Below, in pieces: positions 52,818-62,539 of a stretch of 64,000 nucleotides of DNA; the stretch's first letter is position 1; every line of letters starts with the position of its first letter. The stretch covers positions 256,438 through 320,437 of the forward strand of contig NZ_JAHXBN010000005.1 of assembly GCF_019924045.1 (NCBI RefSeq), given 5' to 3'. The notes beneath the pieces were generated by a model, which searched no databases, was not told the origin of the DNA, and saw only the letters and a list, made by a program, of their open reading frames with translations. A program made the translations under genes and the position numbers. The DNA comes from Dyadobacter fermentans. Its GTDB lineage: Bacteria > Bacteroidota > Bacteroidia > Cytophagales > Spirosomataceae.

Positions 52818-53441
52818 ATGATCTTCAAACTGACATTGGCGTTTGTCTTCGCTCTTGTAACGGCTGCGGCAGCCCAGACCGATGAAATTTACCGGCTTAC
52901 ATTCAGCGAGGCGACTAACTTTGACATTATGAATAGTCTGTCGCACAAACAGCCGAAGACCATTCTGATCTCAAATGTGACGGATGCCTGGGATTATACC
53001 GTTTTCTGGAATGGGTTTGTGGGTGGGGAAACTCAGGAGCAGATTGAAACAGAAACGAAGACGAGTCGTCACGAATCCTACGACCCGGAATACCTCTTCC
53101 GTGACCCGCAAATGCTGAAAGCTATAAGTACTACCGAGCGTAAATCGCTTCGAAAACGAACTTTGAAGCCGGCAACAGCCAAGAAAATAGCCTTAAAAGG
53201 AGTTGGCTATCGAACGGTATCATCGACCAGAGATATCAAAGGTTTTTACGTATCCTCTACCGAGCCTCTTTTTACTTCGGACGGCCAGTACGCATTTATC
53301 GAACTGCTGGTTTTTCTCAAAGGCCATATTGAAATCGGTGGAAGAACGTTTGACGATTTCGGCTCCGTGACGATCGTATATCAAAAGCAGGCGGATGGTA
53401 AATGGAAGAAATTTAAGAAGTATGATTATTTAATTTTGTAA
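52818..53441 (+). CDS. Exported hypothetical protein
   Basis: 207 residues with a signal peptide (LTLAFVFALVTAAAAQ). I take the second of two adjacent ATGs, though either may be used. The mature part is beta-rich (PKTILISNVTDAWDYTVFW; AFIELLVFLKGHIEIGG; SVTIVYQKQADGKWKKFKKY) with a lysine-rich middle. The closing strands resemble NTF2-like or lipocalin-like exported proteins. I do not recognise the family. The gene is divergent from the fucosidase. Confidence 0.7.
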   Translation: MIFKLTLAFVFALVTAAAAQTDEIYRLTFSEATNFDIMNSLSHKQPKTILISNVTDAWDYTVFWNGFVGGETQEQIETETKTSRHESYDPEYLFRDPQMLKAISTTERKSLRKRTLKPATAKKIALKGVGYRTVSSTRDIKGFYVSSTEPLFTSDGQYAFIELLVFLKGHIEIGGRTFDDFGSVTIVYQKQADGKWKKFKKYDYLIL

Positions 53442-53456
53442 AAAAAGTTGCCCTTT

Positions 53457-54056
53457 ATGTCAAATCTTTGCTCATATTCCCTTGCTATTATGCCTCCGCC
53501 GCCCATCGCTGACGACGTGCGTGGACTGAAATTAGATTTCCGCAATGCCATCGGCAAAAGCTACGGCAGCGCTAACGCCGACGGCCATATTTCCCTGGAT
53601 GGGTTCGACGCGGCAGAAGCGGATTATCCGTTAATTCTCGCCGAATACACCCGATTAATAGCCCCATTAACCCCATTTCAACTCAACTTCTCAGGCTTCG
53701 GCGACTTCGACCGGGCCAATTTCTCAGCATTCTACATCAAGCCCACAGAAGAATCTTCCGATGCGATCCGCGAGCGTACGCAGGCAGTCATGAAGAGTTT
53801 CGATAAGAAATTCAAAAAGAAGTACATGCAGAAATGGGCCGACGAGTCGAAGAACCCCCACGTGTCCATAGGGCGCAGGCTTACGCGCGAGTGGATTGCA
53901 TTGGCCTATTCACTGTTTACGGAATATGAAGCCGGGTTTCTCTGTGAATCGTTCGCGATCCGGAAATATAACGAGAAGCGTCGGCAGTATGATGTGATTG
54001 ATACGATTCCCTTGCTGGGACAGAATGGAGCAGGAGAGCAAATCAGTTTGTTCTAG
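53457..54056 (+). CDS. 2H phosphoesterase, 2'-5' RNA ligase-like
   Basis: 199 residues from the ATG at 53457; a TTG lies three codons before. Both H-x-S motifs of the 2H superfamily are present: GHISLDGF with His 44/Ser 46 and NPHVSIGRR with His 135/Ser 137, one in each lobe. Enzymes of this group act on 2'-5' linkages or cyclic phosphates of RNA and nucleotides; the natural substrate here is unknown. The 3' end overlaps the convergent HTH gene by four bases. Confidence 0.85.
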   Translation: MSNLCSYSLAIMPPPPIADDVRGLKLDFRNAIGKSYGSANADGHISLDGFDAAEADYPLILAEYTRLIAPLTPFQLNFSGFGDFDRANFSAFYIKPTEESSDAIRERTQAVMKSFDKKFKKKYMQKWADESKNPHVSIGRRLTREWIALAYSLFTEYEAGFLCESFAIRKYNEKRRQYDVIDTIPLLGQNGAGEQISLF

Positions 54057-54364
54057 TCTGGGAGGCTCTCCACATTAAGTTTGCTGTTGGTCCGGTAAGA
54101 CTTGGCCCGGATCATTCTGATATTGTTAAATTCTTCGATAATAAGAGTATCGTCTTCTGGCACAATGCCGCACTTGATCCAGTTGCTGACGGTTTCGGTG
54201 TTTTTGATACCAAACCGTCGGCAATATTCCTTGATGGTTACCCATTCGGTTAGATCGACTACGACTCCTTGCCGGATCAGATAGTCGTTTGCCTTCTTGA
54301 TCGCCTTGTCGGCCTGCTTCATTAAATCCTGAATCCGGGCTTGAAATTCTTCTCGTGTTTCCAT
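54053..54364 (-). CDS. Small MerR/excisionase-like HTH protein
   Basis: 103 residues. The N-terminal 35 residues are an amphipathic helix (FQARIQDLMKQADKAIKKAN) able to form a coiled coil. Residues 41-70 (WVTIKEYCRRFGIKNTETVS, NWIKCGIVPED) have the winged-helix excisionase-like pattern, with the recognition helix around TETVSNWI. The C-terminal part is a short strand-rich tail. It is the second gene of an operon with the 50-residue protein at 54371; the gap is only six bases. An inverted repeat in the operon promoter is a likely target for autoregulation. Confidence 0.75.
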   Translation of the reverse strand: METREEFQARIQDLMKQADKAIKKANDYLIRQGVVVDLTEWVTIKEYCRRFGIKNTETVSNWIKCGIVPEDDTLIIEEFNNIRMIRAKSYRTNSKLNVESLPD

Positions 54365-54370
54365 CGTAGT

Positions 54371-54523
54371 TTATGGCCGTTTTTCTAATTTGTCAATCAC
54401 TTTGGTCAACCGGGATATTTGTTCCAGTATTTCGTCAATTTGCCGGGGAGTCAACATTTCACCTTGATCTCTCAGGGCTTGTTTCAATGCTGCTCTCAGC
54501 ATTCTCAGTTCGAAGAGGTTCAT
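54371..54523 (-). CDS. 50-residue coiled-coil protein, first gene of the HTH operon
   Basis: A short gene from the ATG at 54523 to the TAA at 54371. The product is helical (NLFELRMLRAALKQALRDQG; PRQIDEILEQISRLTKVIDK) with heptad-like leucine/isoleucine spacing. It has an exact -7 box upstream and is tightly linked to the HTH gene, which supports it as real despite its size. It may pair with the coiled-coil N-terminus of the HTH protein; this is inference. Confidence 0.65.
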   Translation of the reverse strand: MNLFELRMLRAALKQALRDQGEMLTPRQIDEILEQISRLTKVIDKLEKRP

Positions 54524-54535
54524 TTGGGCCTATAT

Positions 54536-54566
54536 CAAATTTACAAATTGTTATTCAACATAACAA
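54536..54566 (-). promoter_or_regulatory. Promoter with overlapping operator of the small HTH operon
   Basis: Minus strand: TAAATTTG at 54536-54543 is an exact -7 box, and TTG at 54564-54566 lies 20 bases before it as the -33 element. Between them TTGTTAT (54548-54554) and ATAACAA (54560-54566) form a perfect 7-bp inverted repeat with a 5-base spacer, overlapping the -33. The -7 box ends 12 bases before the ATG. Confidence 0.65.
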
Positions 54567-54781
54567 GTCCTGGAATTCAGAGAAATGTGCATTTAGAGCT
54601 TGAAACTGAGTAAACGCTGCTTTACTACTGCTAAAAAATGATCAAAGAGGTGATTTAAATGATCAATCGGAGATATTACGGATACCACTATACTTTATCC
54701 GTAAATATGTAATTTGTCGTTTTCGTGCTGTGAAAGGTTAAGACCACTGCCAAATACATACTAAACATTCCTCCCGACCCA

Positions 54782-55360
54782 ATGCTTCAAAATTACGCCC
54801 CCAACGAATTCTACGCCGATCGCCTTTCGCACCGCCTCGCTCTGGCTAAAAAATGGTGGGACAGGATCCTCTTTTTTACGATTGCCGCCGTGTTTGCGAC
54901 AGTCTGGCTGGGGTTGGTTTTGAAAAAGGAAGATACAGGCGCGTTAATGGATCAATTTGGCGGAAGGTTTGCGAAATGGTTTTTTGAAGAGCCCTATTCC
55001 CAGGAGCGTATGTTCGGGATTTTTGCGTTGGTATTCCTGGCGAACGTAGGACCATCGATAGCATTTTTCGTGCGGAAAAACTGGGTTTTTCCAAAGGCAT
55101 CTATGCGCCTACGCGGATATGCCACCGTTCAATCCAAAGAGGTGACTAAACTGCCAAGAAGTAGGGGAGCAACCAAAACGTCGAAGGCGTTTTATGTGTA
55201 TGTCGGAAATCCGGTGAGCGGAAAAGTGGTGCCGGTGGAAATTTCGGAGGATTGGTATAACACGCTTAACGCCGGAAGCCAGGTGGACGTATTCTACCAT
55301 CCGGGCAGCGATAATGTCTTGTACCTGGTGTATAATCAACATTCGACTGCCATGAACTGA
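54782..55360 (+). CDS. Membrane protein of unknown function
   Basis: 192 residues with two membrane helices (ILFFTIAAVFATVWLGLVL and MFGIFALVFLANVGPSIAFF) followed by a soluble beta domain (YATVQSKEVTKLP, YVYVGNPVSGKVVPVEI, VDVFYHPGSDNVLYLV). The layout resembles DUF3592-type proteins, which have membrane helices and a small SH3-like extracytoplasmic domain, but the match is loose. It stands alone before the second ECF sigma locus. Confidence 0.65.
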   Translation: MLQNYAPNEFYADRLSHRLALAKKWWDRILFFTIAAVFATVWLGLVLKKEDTGALMDQFGGRFAKWFFEEPYSQERMFGIFALVFLANVGPSIAFFVRKNWVFPKASMRLRGYATVQSKEVTKLPRSRGATKTSKAFYVYVGNPVSGKVVPVEISEDWYNTLNAGSQVDVFYHPGSDNVLYLVYNQHSTAMN

Positions 55361-55473
55361 TCATGTTCTGACCATTCCTGATCAAATTTTGATAAAATTC
55401 CCGGGAACGGTGTCGGGTTGGCCGCCGGATTCCTCGTCTATGCCTGTTAATCAATCACTGCGTATTCAATCTT

Positions 55474-56064
55474 TTGGGAAATTTGGAAAGGACAGCGGAC
55501 GACAGCGCGCTTTGGCTGGCTTACCGCAATGGCGACAATGAGGCGTTGGGCGTGCTCGCCGAGCGTTACTATGGCGCGTTGCGGCGGTACGGTATGAAGT
55601 TTTATGTGGATGAAAGCATTGTCGAGGATTGTATCCAGGACCTGTTTTTGGATCTCTGGCAGAACCGCGAGCGGATCAGTCAGACGCCGTCGGTGAAGTT
55701 TTACCTTTTCAAAGCCATCCGGCACAGCATTCTGGGCCATATGCGCTACCAGCAGCGGTTCACAAATGAGGAGTCGCTGGATTGGGACACTTCATTACCC
55801 GAAAATTTCAATGCGGAATCGCTGCTGATTGAGCAGGAGACTTTGAATAGCCTCGTGGCGCAGATGCATGCGCACATGGAGACGCTGCCCAAGCGCGAAC
55901 GCGAGGCGCTGTACCTGCGCTACTATGAGAACATGAGTGTGGCTGATATTTCCGGATTGATGGGCGTCAACCGGCAGTCGGTTTCCAACTTTCTTCAAAA
56001 AGGCATCACCCGCATCCGCGCCAAGTGGTTTGTGACGATGGTACTAAACCTATTCTTTTTTTAA
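55474..56064 (+). CDS. ECF-type RNA polymerase sigma factor
   Basis: About 196 residues. No ATG suits the N-terminus, and TTG at 55474 or 55483 is the likely start. Region 2 is NDNEALGVLAERYYGALRRY with VEDCIQDLFLDLWQNRE; region 4 is LPKREREALYLRYYENMSVA with DISGLMGVNRQSVSNFLQKG. It is closely similar to the first sigma factor of the window in arrangement: fecR follows after 74 bp, then a SusC/SusD pair. Confidence 0.92.
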   Translation: MGNLERTADDSALWLAYRNGDNEALGVLAERYYGALRRYGMKFYVDESIVEDCIQDLFLDLWQNRERISQTPSVKFYLFKAIRHSILGHMRYQQRFTNEESLDWDTSLPENFNAESLLIEQETLNSLVAQMHAHMETLPKREREALYLRYYENMSVADISGLMGVNRQSVSNFLQKGITRIRAKWFVTMVLNLFFF

Positions 56065-56138
56065 ATTTTTTTCTTCATCCGAGGGTATATCGGTTCCCGC
56101 CATTCATAATATCATAGAAATCATTTGAAAAATGAAGA

Positions 56139-57224
56139 ATGGACAGGCCAGACTACGATTTGAATACTCCCGAAGATTTTCTGCAAAATGACCGGTTTCG
56201 CGATTGGGTGAAGTACCGGCTGCCGGAAGACAGGGTATTTTGGGAAGATTTTCTCAACACTTATCCCGAAAAACGTCCCGTTTATGAAAGAGCGGTAGCA
56301 ATGCTGCTGGTGATATTCGGCAATGAGCAGGCATCGGAAGCGGGTGAGGGGGCCGGCAGGCTTCGTGAAATGCTGAGTACCGTCGCCAGCCACACTGAAG
56401 TAAATCGTGACCAGCCTTTGCCATTATGGCGCTGGCTGCGCTGGTCGGCGGCTGCCGTGCTGGTGATCGGGTTGGGATTCTGGTGGAGCAGGGGAGCGCG
56501 TCAGGCAGGGATTACTGCAAATGGCGTTGTGCAAGCAGGCCAACCGGCGCAAAGCAAATGGATCGTTCGCGAGAACCAGTCGCGGGCAGTAATGCTGGTG
56601 AATTTGCCCGACGGATCGTCGGTATTGCTCAGCAAAGGCAGCAGCATTCGTTTCGGAAAGGAAATGAACGATGCCGAGCGCGATGTTTTCCTTGATGGCG
56701 AGGGCTTTTTTGAAGTGGTCAAAAATCCTGCGAAGCCGTTTCTTGTACATACCGACAAGCTTACCACCCGGGTTTTGGGCACAAGTTTCCGTGTGAAGTC
56801 GTTCCCTGGCCAGGCTGATGCCGAGGTCGCAGTAAAAACGGGTAAGGTGGCGGTGGTCGCGGATGGCAACGATGCCGCCGAGCCGCTGATGCTCTATCCC
56901 AACCAGCGCGTGAGCCTCATTCGAAAAAATGACAAGTTTATCAGTTCAGTCACCGGGCCTGCCCGCAATGAAACGACCACGCCAATTGAGACCGAATCCT
57001 TTGATTTTGAGTTTACACCGATTTCCGAGGCATTCAAAACGCTCGAAACGCATTATGCAGTGAAAATCCATTTTGATCAGGAAAGGATGAACAATTGCAC
57101 CGTGACCGCATCGCTGAAAGATGAGCCGTTTCTTGAAAAAGTGCGGTTGATATGCCTCGCAACGGAAGCATCCTTTGTCGTAAATGGCGACGAAGTGACC
57201 ATTTCCGGAGCCGGCTGTCCCTAG
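56139..57224 (+). CDS. FecR-family anti-sigma regulator
   Basis: 361 residues, the same length as the other FecR here. The order is an N-terminal cytoplasmic domain (TPEDFLQNDRFRDWVKYRLP), a membrane helix around 90-107 (WSAAAVLVIGLGFWW), the FecR domain (MLVNLPDGSSVLLSKGSSIR; VFLDGEGFFEVVKNPAKPFL; VLGTSFRV) and DUF4974 (FEFTPISEAFKTLETHYAVK). It should hold the upstream sigma factor inactive until the STN-bearing SusC downstream signals. Confidence 0.93.
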   Translation: MDRPDYDLNTPEDFLQNDRFRDWVKYRLPEDRVFWEDFLNTYPEKRPVYERAVAMLLVIFGNEQASEAGEGAGRLREMLSTVASHTEVNRDQPLPLWRWLRWSAAAVLVIGLGFWWSRGARQAGITANGVVQAGQPAQSKWIVRENQSRAVMLVNLPDGSSVLLSKGSSIRFGKEMNDAERDVFLDGEGFFEVVKNPAKPFLVHTDKLTTRVLGTSFRVKSFPGQADAEVAVKTGKVAVVADGNDAAEPLMLYPNQRVSLIRKNDKFISSVTGPARNETTTPIETESFDFEFTPISEAFKTLETHYAVKIHFDQERMNNCTVTASLKDEPFLEKVRLICLATEASFVVNGDEVTISGAGCP

Positions 57225-57357
57225 TCACCCCAACCCCTCATAAAATTCTCACCTAACTCTTACCGCATGAAAAACACCAGCCGCACTGCACCCTTTTGAC
57301 TATCTCTCCTATGGGAGATAAGAACTACTATCTCATGTTTCTGAACTTTAACCAATT

Positions 57358-60300
57358 ATGAAGAAAAATCTACGTATTAAAGTGGCTAACCCAGGCATTG
57401 TCCGGTCTGCCCGCGGGCTATTGTACCTGCAAACTTTGCTCATGCTCCTGTTCATGCAATTCAGCTGGGCGAAGAGCGGAAGTGCCCAGGAAATGCTCAA
57501 TCAACGGGTAACCATCTCGGTGGAAAACGAACGGATCGAATCGGTTATCAGCCGGCTCGAAAAGTCGGCCAATGTCCGCTTCCTTTATAGCAGGGAGATT
57601 ATCCAATCGAAAAGAAAAATCAGTTTTACCGCCGAAAATCAGCCATTGTCGTCGGTGCTGGAAGGCATTTTGCAGCCGTTGAAGCTGAAATACGAGGTGT
57701 CGGGCGATAAGATCATCCTTAAAAGACAATTGAATACATCGGAGGCCGAGCCTCAGATTTTGCCGACTCCCGATGCGCCGGCGGCGGAAATCAACCTTAC
57801 GGGAACGGTGACGGACACCGATGGTATGGGCTTGCCGGGTGTTAGCATTCTGGTCAAAGGAACGCAAACGGGTACCACCACCGACGGAGCCGGTAAATTC
57901 CGGCTCGATGTGGCCGACCGTAGTGCGGTGCTTGTTTTCAGTTTTGTCGGATACATTTCACAGGAAATCGCGGTAGGGACGCAATCGGTACTGAATGTGA
58001 AGCTTGCTGCCGACGACAAAGCTTTGGAGGAAGTAGTCGTGGTAGGTTATGGTGTTCAAAAGAAAGCCAATTTAACGGGAGCGGTTTCGACGGTCGATTC
58101 GAAGGCCATTGAAAACCGCCCGTCGAGCAACCTGGCGACTGGTTTGCAGGGGGTGACACCGGGGTTGATCATTACGCGTCAGACAGGCCAGCCCGGCCGC
58201 GAGAACATTGCTATCCAAATACGTGGGGCGACTTCGGCAAACGGAAACGTTAACCCGCTGGTGTTGCTCGATGGGGTGAGCGTGCCCATCAGTACGATGC
58301 AGACGATGAACCCCAACGACGTGGAGAGCATCAGCGTGCTCAAAGACGCTGCCGCGGCGGCGATTTATGGTGCGCAGGCAGCAGGTGGTGTGATTTTGAT
58401 CACCACCAAAAAGGGAAAGGCTGGAAAAGTCGCATTCGATTATTCGGGACAGCAGGGGATCGATTGGTCTACGAATGTGCCCGACAGGATGTCCCTGCTC
58501 GAAGAAGCCCTGTTTTCGAACCTGGCCCGCAAGAATTCGGGTAGTGCGCCGGAGTATACCGACGAGGAGATCCAGCGCATCCGCGACGGCGTGCCTTATG
58601 TTGTGAACCCGGCTGATACGTCGTCCTACCTTTATTATAACCAGGAGCCCATTGCGAATCAGCTTTTGAGGAAACATACTTCTATGAGCACGCATAACCT
58701 GACCGTACGTGGAGGAAGCGACAAACTGAACTTCCTGATTTCGGGCGGGTACTATAATAAGCAAGGGGTGTTCAAAGTAGGCCCCGACAGCTACGACCGC
58801 TACAACGCCCGCATGAACCTCGGCGCGGAACTGAACAAATACCTTTCGCTCGACAGCCGTTTGTCTTTCACTAACGACCGTACGAAAGCTTCATACGCAG
58901 AGGCAAACGGTGGCGGATTGATTTACCAGGTTTACCGTTTCCGGACCAGAAACCCGGCATTTACGCCCGAGGGGCGCTATAACTCGGCCAACAGTACCTA
59001 TGCGCAACTCAAAGAAGGGGGCTATAACGATTACAAACGGAACTACTTCGATGGGGTATTTACTTTGACAGCCGCCAACTTTGTAAAGGGTTTGCAGATC
59101 CGCGCGGTGGCCGGTACGCAATACCGCAGAGGCGACCGGCGCGTATTTAACCGTACGGTGCCCCTTTGGAGCAAGTCAAAAATTGCAGGATGGGTGAACC
59201 AGGTGAATTCCTACAATGTGATCAACGAGCTTACGAAAAATACCAACTTACAGGCATTGGTCAACTATGATTTCAAGATCGCGGAAAAGCACAATTTCGG
59301 ACTTTTTGCAGGGTATCAGTGGGAAGATTACCGTGAAGACTTCAATTCCGCCGGTGCTACGAACCTGGTCAGCAATGATTTGCCGACGCTGAACCTGGGT
59401 GATGACAAGACCAGGACCAACAGCCAGGCTATCGCTACGCGGGCATTCCAGTCGGTATTCGGCCGTTTTAATTACAACTTTAACAACAAGTACCTTTTCG
59501 AAGCGACCATCCGATTCGACGAAAGCTCCAAACTGGCACCGGAAGGCCGCCGCAAAGCATTCCCTTCGGCTTCTGCGGGCTGGAATATGCATCAGGAAAA
59601 CTGGTTTGCCAGTACGCTTTCATTTTTCTCAGAGTTTAAACTCCGGGCTTCATGGGGACGTCTGGGTGGTGCACTTGGTGACGTTATTGGCAACTACGAC
59701 TATCTGAGCCAGCTCAGTCGTGGAAATGCACTGGTGTTGGGCGACTCGCGTACTTCCTACATTTTTCAAGGCTCAATTCCGTCGGCAAATCTTTCGTGGG
59801 AAACCATTGAAACAACCAACGGTGGTATCGATATTGGTTTACTGCAAAACAGGCTGCAATTCACAGGGGATTATTATGTGAAATACAACCGGAATATGCT
59901 CACTGCCCAGCAGCTACCCGGGACGATCGGGATCGGCACGCCGCGTAAAAACACTGGCGAGCTTAAATCGTGGGGTTGGGAAACGGAGCTGCGCTTCCGT
60001 GATCAGATCGGGAAGGATTTCAATTATTCATTTGCTATTAACTTTTCGGACAACAACAACCGCCTGATCAGCTTTTCAAACCGCAATGTGGTGGGAGCGG
60101 GTACCAACGGTCTGATCGAAGGGTTTCCTTTGAACACCATCTGGGGTTATGAAACGGCAGGCTATTTCAATGCTGAGGACGAGGTGAAACAATGGGCATT
60201 TCAAGACAACCGCACCGGGACAGGCGACGTGAAATACATCGACCATGATGGTGACAAGCGCATTTCCGTGGGCAAAGGTACCGTAGAAAATCATGGTGAC

Positions 60301-60807
60301 CTGGTAATGCTCGGAAGCACTTCTCCGCGCTATCTGTTTGGTGTAACACTCGGCGCCAGCTGGAAAGGATTTGACTTCTCCGCGTTCTTCCAGGGGGTAG
60401 GCAAACGTCATTACCGCGCTACCGCGGAATCGATCGCACCGCTGCTCGTTACCTGGAAACAGGCCATGGGCATTCACCGAGACTACTGGACACCCGAAAA
60501 TACCGATGCATTGTTTCCGCGTCCCTATACGACCGGCACACACAATTACCTGACTTCGGATAAATGGACACTGAATGCAAGTTATGTAAGGCTGAAAAAC
60601 ATCCAGCTAGGCTACACTATTCCTGCCCGGATCACCGACAAAGTCCGGATTTCGCGCGCACGGGTGTTTTTCTCCGGCCAGGATATCCTTACGTTTTCGG
60701 GAATGGGTGGTTTTAAAGGGTATTTCGATCCTGAGACCCGGGATGGCGTCGAGAACGACTATCCGTTCTTCGCTACGGCGGCTTTTGGTCTAAACCTTTC
60801 ATTCTGA
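57358..60807 (+). CDS. SusC/RagA-family TonB-dependent transporter with STN domain
   Basis: 1149 residues. A signal peptide is followed by the STN domain (VTISVENERIESVISRLEKS to KYEVSGDKIILKRQ, about 51-123), which links it to the FecR/sigma pair. A carboxypeptidase-like domain follows (LTGTVTDTDGMGLPGVSILV), then the SusC signature (LEEVVVVGYGVQKKANLTGA), the plug (LQGVTPGLIITRQTGQPG; IYGAQAAGGVILITTKKGKA) and the barrel ending AAFGLNLSF. It imports an unknown glycan or oligomer with the SusD partner that follows after 23 bp. The locus holds no glycosidase, so the substrate is not hinted at. Confidence 0.96.
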   Translation: MKKNLRIKVANPGIVRSARGLLYLQTLLMLLFMQFSWAKSGSAQEMLNQRVTISVENERIESVISRLEKSANVRFLYSREIIQSKRKISFTAENQPLSSVLEGILQPLKLKYEVSGDKIILKRQLNTSEAEPQILPTPDAPAAEINLTGTVTDTDGMGLPGVSILVKGTQTGTTTDGAGKFRLDVADRSAVLVFSFVGYISQEIAVGTQSVLNVKLAADDKALEEVVVVGYGVQKKANLTGAVSTVDSKAIENRPSSNLATGLQGVTPGLIITRQTGQPGRENIAIQIRGATSANGNVNPLVLLDGVSVPISTMQTMNPNDVESISVLKDAAAAAIYGAQAAGGVILITTKKGKAGKVAFDYSGQQGIDWSTNVPDRMSLLEEALFSNLARKNSGSAPEYTDEEIQRIRDGVPYVVNPADTSSYLYYNQEPIANQLLRKHTSMSTHNLTVRGGSDKLNFLISGGYYNKQGVFKVGPDSYDRYNARMNLGAELNKYLSLDSRLSFTNDRTKASYAEANGGGLIYQVYRFRTRNPAFTPEGRYNSANSTYAQLKEGGYNDYKRNYFDGVFTLTAANFVKGLQIRAVAGTQYRRGDRRVFNRTVPLWSKSKIAGWVNQVNSYNVINELTKNTNLQALVNYDFKIAEKHNFGLFAGYQWEDYREDFNSAGATNLVSNDLPTLNLGDDKTRTNSQAIATRAFQSVFGRFNYNFNNKYLFEATIRFDESSKLAPEGRRKAFPSASAGWNMHQENWFASTLSFFSEFKLRASWGRLGGALGDVIGNYDYLSQLSRGNALVLGDSRTSYIFQGSIPSANLSWETIETTNGGIDIGLLQNRLQFTGDYYVKYNRNMLTAQQLPGTIGIGTPRKNTGELKSWGWETELRFRDQIGKDFNYSFAINFSDNNNRLISFSNRNVVGAGTNGLIEGFPLNTIWGYETAGYFNAEDEVKQWAFQDNRTGTGDVKYIDHDGDKRISVGKGTVENHGDLVMLGSTSPRYLFGVTLGASWKGFDFSAFFQGVGKRHYRATAESIAPLLVTWKQAMGIHRDYWTPENTDALFPRPYTTGTHNYLTSDKWTLNASYVRLKNIQLGYTIPARITDKVRISRARVFFSGQDILTFSGMGGFKGYFDPETRDGVENDYPFFATAAFGLNLSF

Positions 60808-60830
60808 TCCAGCTTTCAACCTATTATTTT

Positions 60831-62441
60831 ATGAAAAACACATTGAAACATACATTGCTGGCCTTTGCGTTGCTAACGGCTGTTTCGTCCTGTGACGTGG
60901 AACGCCTGCCGGAAACGAATATCAGCGACCTTAACTTCTGGAAAACGGAATCGGACATTAAAACGGCCAACAATTACCTGTATACGTTTTTGCCCGGGTT
61001 TAACAATGAAGACATTTGGTCGGACGATGCATTTGGCCTTTCTGCGAACTCTATCAGCGACGGTTCGCGGCTGGCACCTGCCACTGCGGGAGATTACAAT
61101 TCGCCTTATAACCTGATCCGGGCCGCTAATAACGTCCTGGAAAAGGCACCACGGGCGGAAGTATCCGCCACCGTTTTGAATCGCTATCTTGCCGAAGCGC
61201 GTTTCTTCAGGGCTTGGGCATATTTTTCGCTGGTGCAGAAGTATGGAAGCGTGCCCTTGATCCTAAAAACACTTGATGAGAATAGCCCCGAGCTCGTTGC
61301 ACCTGCCGCCGCGCGTGAGGCGATCGTGGACCAGATTTACGCGGATCTCGACTTCGCGATCGTCAATCTGCCTACTATCACAACGCTGGGAACAGCCGAC
61401 TACGGCCGCATTTCCAAAACAGCTGCATATGCATTCAGGGCAAGGGTGGCGTTGTTTGAAGGAACGTATGCGAAATTCCATTCCAAAGGCGACGCTGTGA
61501 AGCATTTGACGCTGGCTCTGGCTTCCAGCAAAGCGGTTATCGACAGCAAAGAGCACGCATTGTTCGGTAACTACTTCGATTTGTTTCAAATGGCAGGGGA
61601 AGGCCGCCAAAACAAGGAGAATATCATTGTAAAGCAATATGGCGTCTCCAATACGGAGCGTGTGGTTACGCACAACTTTTACCGCGGCTCCCTGGAAACC
61701 GGCAACCTGAATCCTACTAAATCGCTCGCGGATTCATACCTGATGAAAGATGGCTTGCCCATTTCGAAATCGCCGCTTTGGGTAATGCCCGATTCCTCGC
61801 ACAAGGTTTTCAGAAACCGCGATGCACGTATGAGTGCGACGTTCATGAAGCGTGGCGACGCGATGATGACTACCAAGCCGATTTTTGATATCGCTAACCT
61901 GGTTTTCAACAAAACCGGCTACATGTTCCGCAAATTTGCCAATATCGATGATTGGAACAGCCAGGCATCGACCATCGACCGTCCACTACTGCGTTATGCC
62001 GAGGTGCTGCTGACATTTGCCGAGGCATCTTACGAGCTCAACAATGCAATCACGGATGCTGAATTGGATATGTCGGTAAACCTCCTGCGCGAGCGTGGCC
62101 AGATCGCGAAGCTGACCAATGCGTTCGCCAAAGCTAATGGACTGGATATGCGTGAGGAAATTAGACGCGAGCGCCGGGTGGAGCTTGCGCAGGAGGGTTT
62201 CCGGTACTGGGACATTATTCGCTGGAAAACGGCAGAGACGGAGCTCGTGAAGCCGGTTTTGGGTAATTTCTATTTCAAAAGCGAGTTTGCGGCTGCCACG
62301 GTGAATCTTACACCCGATAACATTATCCTGGTACAAGCCGCCAGCTTCCGCAAATTCGATCCTGCAAAAGATTACCTGTGGCCTTTGCCGATCAACGAAA
62401 TCGCGCTGAACCCCAAGCTGGACCAGAATCCGGGTTGGTAG
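60831..62441 (+). CDS. SusD/RagB-family lipoprotein
   Basis: 536 residues with a lipobox ending at Cys 21 (LLTAVSSC). The N-terminal block LPETNISDLNFWKTESDIKT includes the F-W-K/x-T-E-x-D signature of SusD. The TPR part (YLAEARFFRAWAYFSLVQKY) and the RagB C-terminal block (EEIRRERRVELAQEGFRYWD, then YLWPLPINEIALNPKLDQNP) are complete. It is the partner of the preceding SusC and the last gene of the sigma/FecR-controlled locus. A polypurine tract follows the stop. Confidence 0.96.
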   Translation: MKNTLKHTLLAFALLTAVSSCDVERLPETNISDLNFWKTESDIKTANNYLYTFLPGFNNEDIWSDDAFGLSANSISDGSRLAPATAGDYNSPYNLIRAANNVLEKAPRAEVSATVLNRYLAEARFFRAWAYFSLVQKYGSVPLILKTLDENSPELVAPAAAREAIVDQIYADLDFAIVNLPTITTLGTADYGRISKTAAYAFRARVALFEGTYAKFHSKGDAVKHLTLALASSKAVIDSKEHALFGNYFDLFQMAGEGRQNKENIIVKQYGVSNTERVVTHNFYRGSLETGNLNPTKSLADSYLMKDGLPISKSPLWVMPDSSHKVFRNRDARMSATFMKRGDAMMTTKPIFDIANLVFNKTGYMFRKFANIDDWNSQASTIDRPLLRYAEVLLTFAEASYELNNAITDAELDMSVNLLRERGQIAKLTNAFAKANGLDMREEIRRERRVELAQEGFRYWDIIRWKTAETELVKPVLGNFYFKSEFAAATVNLTPDNIILVQAASFRKFDPAKDYLWPLPINEIALNPKLDQNPGW

Positions 62442-62444
62442 GTT

Positions 62445-62480
62445 AAAAGGAGGAAAGGGAGAAGGGAAGAAAGGGAAGGA
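62445..62480 (+). repeat. Polypurine tract after susD
   Basis: Almost pure A/G on the plus strand (AAAAGGAGGAAAGGGAGAAG and onward to about 62480), of the same style as the tracts at 41819 and 63787. Confidence 0.6.
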
Positions 62481-62539
62481 GTTGCATCCTGGTTAATCGG
62501 ATAGTCATGTGCCTGGCTATCCGATTTTTATATTTAAAT

